DNA of 64,000 bases from Podarcis raffonei (lineage: Eukaryota; Chordata; Lepidosauria; Squamata; Lacertidae), in the NCBI RefSeq assembly GCF_027172205.1, contig NC_070614.1, positions 31,744,501 to 31,808,500 of the forward strand. The letters are read 5' to 3'. Each line of letters begins with the position of its first letter. Position 1 is the stretch's first letter. Under the pieces are notes generated by a model that was given only the letters and a program-made list of their open reading frames with translations, did not search any database and was not told the DNA's origin. Both the position numbers and the translations under genes were made by a program. This document shows, one piece after another, positions 43,740-53,894 of the stretch.

Positions 43740-44237
43740 CACTTGAGGCTTAGGTGGCCTCAGTGGTGCAGAGTGCCTTCCATCAGCTTCAGCTTGTGGC
43801 CCAGCCTAACTTCTGTTGTCTATGCTCTGATAACCTCTAGGCTAGATTACCGCAACACATTAAATATAGGGCTGCCTCTGAAGATGGTGTGGAAGCTTCC
43901 GCTGGTGCAGAATTCAGCAACCAGGTTGCTAACAGGGACAAGACGCTTTGAGCATATGAAACCAATCCTGACCTGACTCTGCTGGCTGCCACTTGTCTTC
44001 CAGGCCCAAGTCAAAGTGCTGACTTATAAAGACTTAAATGGCTAAGGACTGTACTACCTCAAGGACTACCTCTCCCCATATAAACCACCCTGGGACTTGC
44101 ATTCATAATCTGAGGCACTTATTCATGTGCCTTCTCCACCACGAGAGGTCCAGAGGGTGACAACATGAAAATGGGCCTTTTCTGTAGTGGCTCCCTATTT
44201 GTGAAATGCTCTCCCCAGGGAGGTTCATCTAATAACT

Positions 44238-44275
<38 letters not shown>

Positions 44276-44500
44276 GATGCCAGGCGAAAACGTTCCCATT
44301 CAAACAGGCCTTGGGCTGATGGATATTCCACAGCCTTTTAAATAAGTTTGTGGGAAGGGCTGCAGTTATTGTTTCATTATTTTTGTATTATTTGTTTACT
44401 TCTGTTTTTATCTTGTGTTTTATTCTAAGAAGCACACTGAGATATTGTGATGAAGGGCAGGATATAAAATTCAAATAAATATATTGCTATGGAAGAGATT
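43740..44500 (+). mobile_element. L2 LINE 3' fragment in V2R 1 intron 3
   Basis: The frame from 43743 reads the L2 reverse-transcriptase tail: ALITSRLDYRNTLNIGLPLK and LVQNSATRLLTGTRR. Beyond a stop it continues with 'tgctggctgccacttgtctt' and 'gtggctccctatttgtgaaa', and ends in the L2 tail 'gggcaggatataaaattcaa'. A (TC)n(TA)n microsatellite lies inside at 44237-44276. Confidence 0.85.
44237..44276. repeat. (TC)n(TA)n microsatellite
   Basis: A simple run of CT followed by TA dinucleotides. Confidence 0.9.
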
Positions 44501-44822
44501 GAAACCCAGCAATTTACTCTCTAAGCCAACAATTTACCCTCTAAGCCACAAGCTAATGGTGTTTTGGATGAAGTAAATATATATTAGCCAGGGTCAGCCC
44601 ATCTCATTTTGCCACCTGACGCAAAACAAGCATGTGGTGCCCAACCCCATTGCCCAATGAAGCCTCACTTACTGGGGTCTTGCAGCAGTCGTAAAAGTGG
44701 GTGTGGAGCTCGCAGAGCTGCTGCCCCATAGGATTCAACCACCTGAGTTGTCTGCCTCAGGCCAGCCATGTATTACACATTTTCTCACGATTGTCAAAAT
44801 GCTTTGCTTAATTACAAATTAC

Positions 44823-45671
44823 CTGCCACGGTTGTGAGTTTGGAAGTGCTGCCACTGCTTTGTGCTTGAGATTTAATGAATACATTGCATGTAAAGCATG
44901 GGCTAACACATAGGCAGCGTTGTATATACTGTAGCTTTGGGGAGTCATGCTCATTTCAAAAAATGGTCCTGGAAGGCTCTCCAGCTTTTCCTGACCGGTG
45001 CAGGTTCCATGGCTCTCTTCAGACTCCTGGAAATCTGAAAGTAAGCACTCAAAAGCCTGCTGCCAAAAGTCCTTGATAAAACTGTCTCCACTGAGTGAGT
45101 AAGGATTTAAAGGCTGAAGGAAATGTTGAAATTCCTCTATCTGATTGGTGTGAACAGCAAAAGACAAGGCTCCTTGAAAGACTTCTATACTCCAGCTCCT
45201 GTGAAACTGTAGTGCTGGGAAGTCCCATTCAGCTGTCAAGATCCATACTCTTCCTAGAGATGTGTCTACCATATTTACTGTTTGTATTTGATACAGCAAG
45301 AATATAAAACGAAATATAGCTGCAGTTTCTGCAAATACAATAACTGCTTTTGCTTTCTGGTCTTTAACAAAGCCGGCTATATCCTCTGATGTATGGTACC
45401 CATTAAGCAAGTTGGAAAAGTCTGTCGGAGATGGCATTATGTCAGTGAAAGCCAAACAGATGCCATTCTGGGAAAGCTTTGGAACCAAGGTCTGCACAAA
45501 ATTCTCTCCTTTATCATTGCCTGATGTAACTATCCCAACCCATGTCCACTGGAAATGCAGAAGTAATTGGATAATCAAATGGTACTGATTCTCTTCATTA
45601 GGAACCACACGGTAGATGAAAGGGAACTGGGTTTTCATACTCTGAGAAGGACCAAATAAGAAATAAGAGAC
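44823..45671 (-). CDS. V2R 1 exon 3: Venus flytrap core
   Basis: An 849-bp exon (283 codons, phase 0 at both ends). It begins [11 protein letters not shown], followed by [52 protein letters not shown] and ALHAMYS, and ends NSQPWQ. The acceptor is 'tattttcttgtag' and the donor GGCAG|GTAATT. This exon carries most of the ligand-binding cleft. Fully open. Confidence 0.92.
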
Positions 45672-46236
45672 CTACAAGAAAATAAAATAAAGACATATTG
45701 CTGAAAACAGATCGGAAATGTAGTGTGCTTTCTGAGAGAGTGCTATCTGGAGAAATATTATTATTTTTCTCTCCCACATCAATTTCTCTCATTTTTTAAG
45801 GGTTTTGAAACTGATTTGTCTACATTGCTTCATGGTATTCTAAAATATTATGACTATTAATAGCAGACTCTGCATCTTGCAGTGCTGAGGATCCTGAAAA
45901 TGATCGGTTCCATTCCTTTCCATAGTTCTACGGCAAACATTGGACATGACACTCTAACTCATCCTTCAAGCAGTCTCCAAAGTATTTTGTAAAGGCAGAA
46001 ATGTCTCTGTCCAAATTCTAGGATGTGAAAAGCAGAAATGATGAGAAGGCCTTTCTTGAGCTAAGTCAATACACCACTGTGAAAAACATATAGGATTCGC
46101 GACTCCTTGTGGGTAGGCGCACAGGACAATCATTCACTGATTGGTATTCTTACCCTCTCTTCACTGTAAGGTCCTGGGTAAATTACAACATTGTGAAAAT
46201 GCAATATTAAAATCAGTTAGAACAGTAAGCCTGTTC

Positions 46237-46760
46237 CTACCCAGATAGGGCTTGAGAACATGTCAAACCTTTACAACAACTCCTGCAAGGTTTGGGAGAG
46301 CTGTTTTCATTTGTTTGTTTGTTTGACACTCTGTCCTGCCATGTGATGCCCAAAGTGTCCCTGATGCAGCACATGTAGAAGGCACTGAAGCATTGCTCCT
46401 GGTGGTTGTAAATTGTCCACAACTCACTTCTATAAAGCAACACACAATCCTGGTAGACCTTCATCTTGATATTGGTAGTTAGAATCACATTCTCCCATAC
46501 CCTTTTGGGGAGGTGAGCTGTAGCTGACTTGCCACTATGCTTGTTCAGTTCACAATCGATTAAGAAATTGCTGGTGATGGAAGGACACAATCTTCTTGTG
46601 AAGCTTAGATGGGAACCCTGTCTTGTTGAGCAGTGTGCAGAGTCCCTTTTGGCTTCCAAGGCCGAAGGCCTTCATTAGGTTTATGAAGGTGATGTAAAAG
46701 AGGCACCTGTGCTTTCGGCATTTTTCCTGCAGCTTACATAGTGAGAAAATCATGCTGATT
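46237..46760 (-). mobile_element. Old LINE reverse-transcriptase remnant in V2R 1 intron 2
   Basis: One frame reads CKLQEKCRKHRCLFYITFIN and KAFGLGSQKGLCTLL, which resembles the 'QEKCREQN…TTFVDLTKAFDTVSRDGLW' segment of a vertebrate LINE. The adjoining frame reads KRVWENVILTTNIKMKVYQD, then SELWTIYNHQEQCFSAFYMC and LGITWQDRVSN, the C-terminal part of the same polyprotein. The middle, including the YADD core, is missing, so there is an internal deletion and at least one frameshift. The family was not named. Confidence 0.7.
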
Positions 46761-47013
46761 GTTAACTTCTAAGTTCTAAATAGTGACTCAGGAGAGACTC
46801 TGTCAGTGAGATAGAAATTTCTAATATAACCTACTTTGTGTCTGCCCCTTTCTCTTACCGTTTACCACAAAAAGAGCACTGGAACAAGTTTAATGGCCTT
46901 AAATTCAAAGAACCGTCACATCAGGCAAGATATACAACAATAAATACATTCCCACCCACCCACACACACACTCAATGTTCCTTTACAAGCTTCTCTATTC
47001 CTCGCATACATAC

Positions 47014-47305
47014 CTGAGGAATCTTGTAGGGGCCTAAGATGGTAGCCATGCAAAGGGAGGTTTCAGAGTCAAGTCCCCCAATGACAGCTATCAGATTCTT
47101 CTTTGTATCACACTTGTAGTTGGGTACCATTTCTTTCAATTTGAAAAGAAGGTTCAGTGTAGTCTGGTAGGTCATCTTTTCATTGAAGTAGCTGTCATAG
47201 ATGTGTAATCCTAATGTAACATTTGGTAAGATCTTGGGATCCTCGTTAATCTCCTTCACTGCAAACACCAAGGCTAGGACATGCTGGTAATATTTTGTCA
47301 CTACA
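47014..47305 (-). CDS. V2R 1 exon 2
   Basis: A 292-bp exon: [20 protein letters not shown], then [19 protein letters not shown] and IGGLDSETSLCMATILGPYK, ending IPQ. The acceptor is 'ctttctttacag' and the donor CTCAG|GTATGT. Same length as in V2R 2. Forms lobe 1 of the ligand-binding domain. Confidence 0.92.
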
Positions 47306-47570
47306 CTGTAAAGAAAGCATAGGCCACATCACATCACAATAATGTTCCAGATATCATGAACTGCTTGCCATGTTCACATTGTTCTTCCGCAGGCATCTGC
47401 TTTCTGGCATGCACATCAGTAGAGTATAAAGCTTTAGAATCAAGCTACACACACAGCTTCAAAAACATGAAAAATGTAAGCAAAAATATTGTGGTGAGTT
47501 AATTGTTTTAAATTATTTTTTAGTATTGCAAGATGCTTTGTTTGGCTGATAAAAGGAGCACAGTTAGACT

Positions 47571-47640
47571 CATGGAATTGTAGAGATAGAAGGGACTCAG
47601 AGGGTTATGTAGTTCAATGCCCTGCAAGACAGAGCTTGTC
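47571..47640 (-). mobile_element. CR1 3' end fragment in V2R 1 intron 1
   Basis: It reads 'catggaattgtagagataga', 'agggactcagagggttatgt' and 'agttcaatgccctgcaag', the reverse complement of the CR1 3' tail. Confidence 0.6.
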
Positions 47641-48121
47641 AACTTTTTGTGAAGGTGGAATTGTATCAAAGCATCCTTCAATCAATTCTGCCTCCATGTT
47701 CATATTTTAAAATCAGATTGTAGAGAAGGCAATGAAATAAATCTGAAATAAAGAGTTGTGGGAAATCCAGAAATGGAAAGAACTAATAATAATTTTGTGC
47801 CATTTCATATATTCTTGAAATATCCCTGGAAGCAAAAACAAAAAGGAGAAGAGTATATGATATATAACAGAGTACTGCTGATAAGGAGGTCAGGTGGATA
47901 TTTAGAAATCTATAGAGAAATGGCAGACTCCTAAACAACTGCCTATATTCACAGTAGACCCACTGGAATTAATGTACTAAAGTTTCTCAAATGCATTGAT
48001 TCCAGTGATTCTTATCTGAGTATGACCAAACCTAGATATAACACTGTCTTTCTGTTATCTACCTGTGATTTTTAGAGTGTGACCATGAATATTTTTGGGA
48101 GTAAAATGTTAATTTCCTTAC

Positions 48122-48351
48122 AGGACATCTTCAATAAACCTTAAATTGGGGTGTTGCTTGAAGGATATAGTGTCAAAAAAGGAGAAGAATTGTGAAAATA
48201 TACTGCCAATGATGAGGACACCTTGCTGATAATACTCATGTGGGATCTGGAGGGCATCTCTCATGTTGCAAGTAAAGGGAAGTGCCTTGCAATCAGATAG
48301 GGGAAGAAACACCAACCATACGATCAATAGGCACACCAACAAGATCAGCAT
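48122..48351 (-). CDS. V2R 1 exon 1: signal peptide
   Basis: A 230-bp coding part starting ATG at 48349-48351. The sequence MLILLVCLLIVWLVFLPLSDCKA is a strong signal peptide; it is followed by TCNMRDALQIPHEYYQQG. The exon ends at GTCCT|GTAAGG; joined to exon 2 it reads EDVLVVTKYYQ. Without splicing the frame would stop at TAA directly after the donor. Same length as in V2R 2. Confidence 0.88.
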
Positions 48352-48870
48352 TACAACTGTAGGTGTGAATCTCTTTCTTCTGTAACAAAATCCACTGCTC
48401 CAACCTACTTATTTAGTATACAATGTTCCCCTATTTAGAGCACACAGTCACAATGTCTCTACATTCTACTGGTTAATGGTGACACTTGGCATCCTATAAA
48501 ACTCCCAGCAGCACTGCTTGTCCAGTCTGCCACCCTGCAGTCTGAAAAACAAAGGCACATTTCATACCTGTTTTCATCATGATTGCTTTTTATAAGACTG
48601 GTCACTGAAAATACATGCCATCTTTGGCAAGGAAGAATATTGCCATAATTTTAGATAATTTTAGATAATTGCAGGGTTCATAATTAGGTCCCCAATGCAT
48701 TCTGCTCATAGAGAACAGAGCAGCTGAAGAAAACTTATTTATTAGTTGTAATCTCATAATTTTTGTTTATGGAGTCAGGTACAGCACTAGGATGTGGTGT
48801 GGAATTATCCCCAGATAGTATGGACAATGGTGAAGTTAGAAGACTCTCAGATGACCCAAGGAATACATGA
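48352..48870 (-). promoter_or_regulatory. Conserved V2R 5' flank, gene 1
   Basis: The ~350 bp upstream of exon 1 align by eye with the flank of V2R 2 (59100-59420): shared 'gcattctgctca', 'agactggtcactgaaaa' with 'agagtggtcactaaaaa', and 'ccataattttaga' with 'ccataattttaca'. On the minus strand 'gagttttataggatgcc' offers a TATA-like word. The promoter role is inferred. Confidence 0.45.
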
Positions 48871-48874
48871 CCAG

Positions 48875-49366
48875 TCATAACCTAAAGCAGCTACACAAAA
48901 AATGCCACCATGGAACTTGAAACAATTTCAATTTTGTGTTATCTGGAACTTCATATTTGGCCTCCTAGTGGCATATGATCACTAGGTTGCTATTTGCAAC
49001 CTATTTCAATATGAGTCAATTATGTGCAAAGGAGCCTGTATATGCATGGTAGTGATTGTGTGAAATATTTGTCTTTTATGTTCCATGTTACATATTGGGA
49101 GAAACTTCTGCTCTAATGCTGTCAATCAGTTCTTCTGTGAAATCCCATCATTACTGAAGCTCTTCTCCTCTAACTTCTACCAGGTTGAAGTTGGGCTTCT
49201 TGTGCTAAGCTCTAGTATAGCACTAGGTTGTTTCGTTTTCATCCTCTTAACATATATGCAGATCCTTTCTACAGTGCTCAAAATCCCTTCTGTTCATGGA
49301 AAGAAAAAAGCCTTTTCCACCTGCATTTCCCACCTCACTGTTGTCTGTGTGTTTGTCTTTTATATG
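48875..49366 (+). pseudogene. OR14-type pseudogene fragment, inverted
   Basis: An internal OR14 segment on the opposite strand to the functional OR14 genes. It covers the TM3 end to the TM6 start: 'tggcatatgatcactaggtt' (from the HDRYV codons), NAVNQFFCEIPSLLKL, VEVGLLVLSSSIALGCFVFI and IPSVHGKKKAFSTCISHLTV. The parts before TM3 and after TM6 are gone and the first part has stops. A short upstream piece (48875-48920, 'accagtcataacctaaagca') matches the OR14 gene 3 5' exon on the same strand as the pseudogene. Closest relative by eye is OR14 gene 3. Confidence 0.85.
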
Positions 49367-50475
49367 CCATGTTATTGTCTAGATTCCAACACACACACAC
49401 CTGGTTAGTAAGCGTGCAATTTGCACATACAAGGCAGCATGTGACTAGACCCTTCCCTGCACCCCCTCCTGCTTATGTAAATTATGCTTCCCACTTCCCC
49501 CCAGCAGCTTTTGGGCAGACTGGAGCTAGTGTGATATAAATGAGCAGGGTGGCACTTCCTGTGTCTGTTCTCCCCACCAGAATCACAACACAAAATTTTG
49601 CAGAGGCAGGAAGGTCAGCAGCTGTGGGTAACATTCACCAGACTCACCAGGGCTGTGAGTTGCCCACATGTTCTTTAGGCATTTGCCTCTGTGCTGGTGA
49701 GTGGACAACACTGGTGCCCTGAAGCTCCAGGAAGCCAAGTCTATCCTTGGTCATGGCAGTGAAATCAAATATCAGAGTTTTCACACAGCTGAATCTTAAG
49801 AGATGTAAGAGAAATCCTCATGTGATCACCCTAGCTTTAATGATCCACATTGAGAATAAAATAGGCTACAGTAAGCAGTAAGTTGAGTTGAAAAGCTGCT
49901 CTAATGAATGATTAATGAACAGTTTATTGTTTCAGACCAGGTATGTGGATATTTCCTCTTTTTGCTGTATATAATGTTGTAATTCTCACTTATTAATTCG
50001 ATTTTTTTCTTATCACAGAGTTAAGACTCTGTAAGGAAATTGTGATGTTGGGAAACCTCATCATAGTTCAAAACTTCAGGTTTATGGTTTTGAAGTTTTG
50101 CTAGCACTTAATCATAGGTATGCCCTGTTACATTTTATGAAAGTGTCCACAAAAGTTTAAATTCAAATTATATGAAATTTGTATGTAAAGTACATATTTT
50201 TCTGTGTACTTCAATTTTAATTTCTTTGTTGAATTTTCTTTTGTAACTAAAAGCTTTCCTAAGATCCTGAATGCACTTAGGAAGCAGAAACAAAAAACAG
50301 CCTCTACATACTAGGTCTTTGGTCAGTTGGTGGGTGGGTGCAATGACTCTCACATATAAAAAAACTGAAGCAGGATTCCTTTTCAGATTTTCCATTTTCT
50401 GAAAGCAAAACTTTACCAAAAAATCTATCACAAATGCGTGACCCAAATTTCTTATACCATTCTTGCTCCATCCTC

Positions 50476-50955
50476 TGTCAGGGGCTGATCTGAATTGAAA
50501 GATTGGGGGATGCAATTGCAGGAAGATCAGCTCCCAACAGAAGAGGAGGGGAAATATTTGTCACCGCCACCCTGCTTCCAGCATTTCCAGAAGCAGAGAG
50601 ACATGCAGGCACAGAGGCTGCTCAGTTGAGAGAAGAGCTACCCAGTTATAAGACAGTAGGTAAGCAACCAGTAGGGAGGGAGCAGCTGGGCGATACATCA
50701 ATAGAGAGTGGGGGAGAACCCCCTCCCTCCCCCTGAACTCAGAGATCTGAGCATGTCAGAGAACAAAGGAGGGTCTTCCCGTTGGCACACTTCTTGCTGC
50801 GAAAGTGGGGAGGAGTCAGAGTAGGTAACTGATATCCGTGCAGAGGGTTCCTGTTTGTGCTTCTAACACAATGCTGTAATAAAAGGACTATAAATCTACC
50901 ATATGCTCGTTAATTCTTGTCATTGAGCTACCAGAAGGGAAAAGGGAACTCTCAT
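50476..50955 (+). mobile_element. Possible solo LTR-like fossil
   Basis: This is extra sequence relative to the paralogous flank at 34800. It starts TGTCAGGGG and contains GC-rich promoter-like sequence and an 'aataaaagga' word about 75 bp from its right end, an LTR-like layout. No internal retroviral parts and no clear flanking duplication were seen. Family uncertain. Confidence 0.35.
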
Positions 50956-51047
50956 ACTTGACACACTTGTTTTCTTGTCCTCAATCTCATACGCAGAGTT
51001 CTTAGTAACATCACACTTTTGTGGGGTATTTTTGGTTACAGTTCCAT

Positions 51048-51105
51048 AGCACAATGATCCTGAATGGAAAAGAAAATATCTCAGGAACAGTTGCGACCAA
51101 TTCAA
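51048..51105 (+). pseudogene. OR6-like receptor 5' stub
   Basis: It holds the acceptor 'ttttggttacag', the start ATG (51054-51056) and MILNGKENISGTVAT, then switches to unrelated sequence. The upstream 'ATGGCACAATGA' of the intact genes is ATAGCACAATGA here. The receptor body is absent. Confidence 0.85.
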
Positions 51106-51244
51106 CTAGTATAATAAATATCAGAGAAGTGAAGAACAATATCCTAGTTTCTAACTTTTACTTATCTTTTCCTCAGAATTCAAAATCAGTAATGAGGGAC
51201 TCATCAATATCTCAGAAGAAATGTATGACATAAACTACTTCCTT

Positions 51245-52146
51245 CTACTTCCTTCTTCTTGCTAAGTGTTCCTTGTTGTTTAGCTCAGGCTTCATGACAA
51301 TTATATAGCATTTTGGAAAAAAGATGCAAGCTAATAATCCAGCACTAGAAGCTAAGATGGAGAAGATCTCCACAGCCACCATGTGTTTTCCCTTTGTGCT
51401 CAGATAAGTAGGAACAAAAGAGAGCCACACACTGCAAAACACCAACATGCTAAAAGTGATGAACTTGGCTTCATTAAAAGTGTTAGGCAAAGACCTAGCA
51501 AGAAAAGCCACAACAAAGCTAACAAGAGCCAGAAGCCCCATGTAACCAAGAACAAAATAAAACATAAGGGCAGACCCTTCATTACATTCAACCACAATTT
51601 CTTTAGGCAAAGATTCCATGTTTAAATCTGGGAATGGGGGGTCAATACAGAGCCACACAGTACAAAGAGCTCCTTGAATGAAGGAACAGGAGAAAACAAT
51701 AGAAGCTGCCAGTCTTTTCCCCACCCAGTTCCTTATCCTGGATCCTGGCCTTGTAGCCATGAACGCTAAAACCACAGTAATTGTTTTTGCCAGCACAGAA
51801 GAAACAGCCACAGTGAAGATGATGCCAAAAGCTGTTTGCCTTAGGAGGCAGGTTACAGTTTGAGGTTTCCCAATAAACAGGAAAGAACAGAGGAAGCAGA
51901 GCAGGAGGGCAATGAGCAGAGTGTAGCTGAGCCCTCGGTTGTTGGCTTTGACAATGGTAGTGTTGTGGTATTTAATGAACATCACTAGCACCAAAGCTGA
52001 GATCACAGAAAATGAAAATACAATGAAAGCTAAAGTGATGCTCAAAACATCATTGTAAGCTAAAAAATTTAAAGCCTTTGGTAGACATCCATCTTGGTCT
52101 TCATTTGGATACTGATCTTCTGGGCATTCAATACAATTGTCCATTC
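51245..52146 (-). CDS. V2R 2 exon 6: seven-helix domain
   Basis: The acceptor is 'ctttcttttctag'. It codes from [15 protein letters not shown] to the C-terminus [11 protein letters not shown], with all V2R helix motifs. Same length as the corresponding exon in V2R 1 and V2R 3. Confidence 0.95.
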
Positions 52147-53842
52147 CTAGAAAAGAAAGAATGCATTATGTTGTGGAGATGATGATACATACATCTCTGA
52201 AACAAGTATGTAGGTTTCTCTGAAGTACCCTTGAAAAGCAATATTTACAATTCTATAGAATGGTTCTTACACATTTTCAATATTGTCAGTATGGGGGCCA
52301 TGGTCCCTCATGAGTAATCTTTTTGGGCTTCATTCCAGTGGTAGGTGAGGCCAGAGACAAACTTAGTTGCATTAGGAGGTCAGAATAGCTGGAGAAACAG
52401 ATGTAACCCTTACATTTATATTTATTCCAGCTGTGCCAAGTTCAAAAGGTTTCTACACATACACACATCTCCATCTAGACAGGCAAGAAGCATTTTCATA
52501 ATTGAAGGACACATTCTAGCCAGGCAAAGCAATCATGGAGGACATGAAGGTAAGCGGATGACAGTGATTATATGGGGTGAGGAATATGGCTTGGGGAGAG
52601 AGCACAAACTGATAAGAGTCCCAAGATCTAGAAAGCACTCCTCCCTTTGGCCTTTGTTAAGCTGAATTCATACACAGGAAGGACAGTATGTGCAACTTCA
52701 CTCTCAACTCACCCCCGCCCACAAATAGTGAAATAGCTCATTATGATGTGTGCTGTTAACATACCCACCCTTTAATACAATAGTTAACATTGCTGAGTAT
52801 ATTTTAAAGTTGCTAATATATGCACACAAACCTAATTTAATATTTACAGAAGGTAAGGAAAACCTAAGAACACTAATTTTAATATGATAATATGGCGGAC
52901 ACTTACCATTTTTGTTAGAAATCTTCCCTTCTGGACATGGGTCACAATCATAGCAACAGAACTGCTCCCCCTCTTTCTTTTTTCTAACAGAACCTGGACG
53001 GCAGTTGTCATTACACACTGAAGAGGGAGGCATCTATCCATGAATGCAAGACAGGATAAGCTTAGAGCATGCTTTAATGTACAACTAATGGAATCAGGAA
53101 AGCACGTTCATATTTTCATGCTCTCATACATGCCTCAGAAAGTACACAAAAGTGAAAACACCCACTAGTCTGGTGCTGTGTCCATTGGTGCCTTGTAAAG
53201 GCAAAAGACTTACAATTTATGACAGCTCAAGCTAAATATATTAATTGGGTGAATGTGATTGATGTGCATATCTTAATAAATGTAAAAAAGGGGGGGCACA
53301 AGTGAGCATGAGCTGAGTGAGGTGAGAAAAACCATCTTTTTCTCTCTGTGTGGTCATAATGTCATCCCTTCCCAATACACTATTTGCACTGGAAATGAAA
53401 CACCCAGTGGCACTAGGGAAACACTAGGGAGACACGAAATTCCATCTTAGCACATGGACAAATAGACTTGAAGGGGGACTTACTTAACTACAGCTTTGCA
53501 CTCCCTGAATATTTTGATGCACTCTCAGCTCAAAAAACAAACAAACAGTGTTTAGAACTGTACATTTTAAGAGAAAATAGGTTTACAAATCACTTTCTAT
53601 CTGTTAATCGCTTTAACAATTAGAGTGAGTGTCCTTGGAATGTATAGAGCCACAGAAATCAATATCTGTGCATAGAGGCCATTATGAGCTATTAATATAT
53701 ACTAAAACTATATTATTGAAAATGCTTTGTTCCTTTTGTAATCAGATAATTTTTGTTGAAAGCAATGATAGCTTGAATCAATGATTTTCCCTTTTCTTCA
53801 AAGAACCAAAAGTCCAAATTGGGTGTGATGTTAATTGTGTCA

Positions 53843-53894
<52 letters not shown>

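Larger units (their letters stand above)
39160..48351 (-). pseudogene. Vomeronasal type-2 receptor 1, frameshifted
   Basis: A class C GPCR of vomeronasal neurons, laid out in the standard six exons: 48351-48122, 47305-47014, 45671-44823, 42557-42336, 40603-40481 and 40061-39160. Exon order gives signal peptide, ligand-binding Venus flytrap, cysteine-rich link and seven-helix domain. All six exons have usable splice sites and open frames, but exon 5 is 123 bp instead of 127. Four bases ('ggct' on the plus strand in V2R 3) are missing between 'cagaat' and 'ccccctcc'. The shift brings a TAA five codons into exon 6, before the first helix. Predicted product without the receptor part: about 577 residues. 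No other break is seen, so the loss is recent, or the deletion is an assembly error. Exon 5 also uses a GC donor. The Venus flytrap exon is as long as in V2R 2 (849 bp). Intron 3 carries an L2 fragment, intron 2 an old LINE and intron 4 a 20-bp piece of L1 5' end. Confidence 0.85.
49385..51105 (+). repeat. Duplicate of the OR6-like gene 2 flank
   Basis: Same orientation as 32600-34950. It ends with 'ctgaatggaaaagaaaatat' and 'ctcaggaacagttgcgacc', the first ~48 bp of OR6-like coding sequence, then breaks off into the V2R 2 3' flank. An insert at 50476-50955 has no counterpart in the other copy. Confidence 0.75.

Noticed and set aside
50503-50736. 77-codon open frame
   Set aside because: It lies in an LTR-like insert with no protein resemblance.
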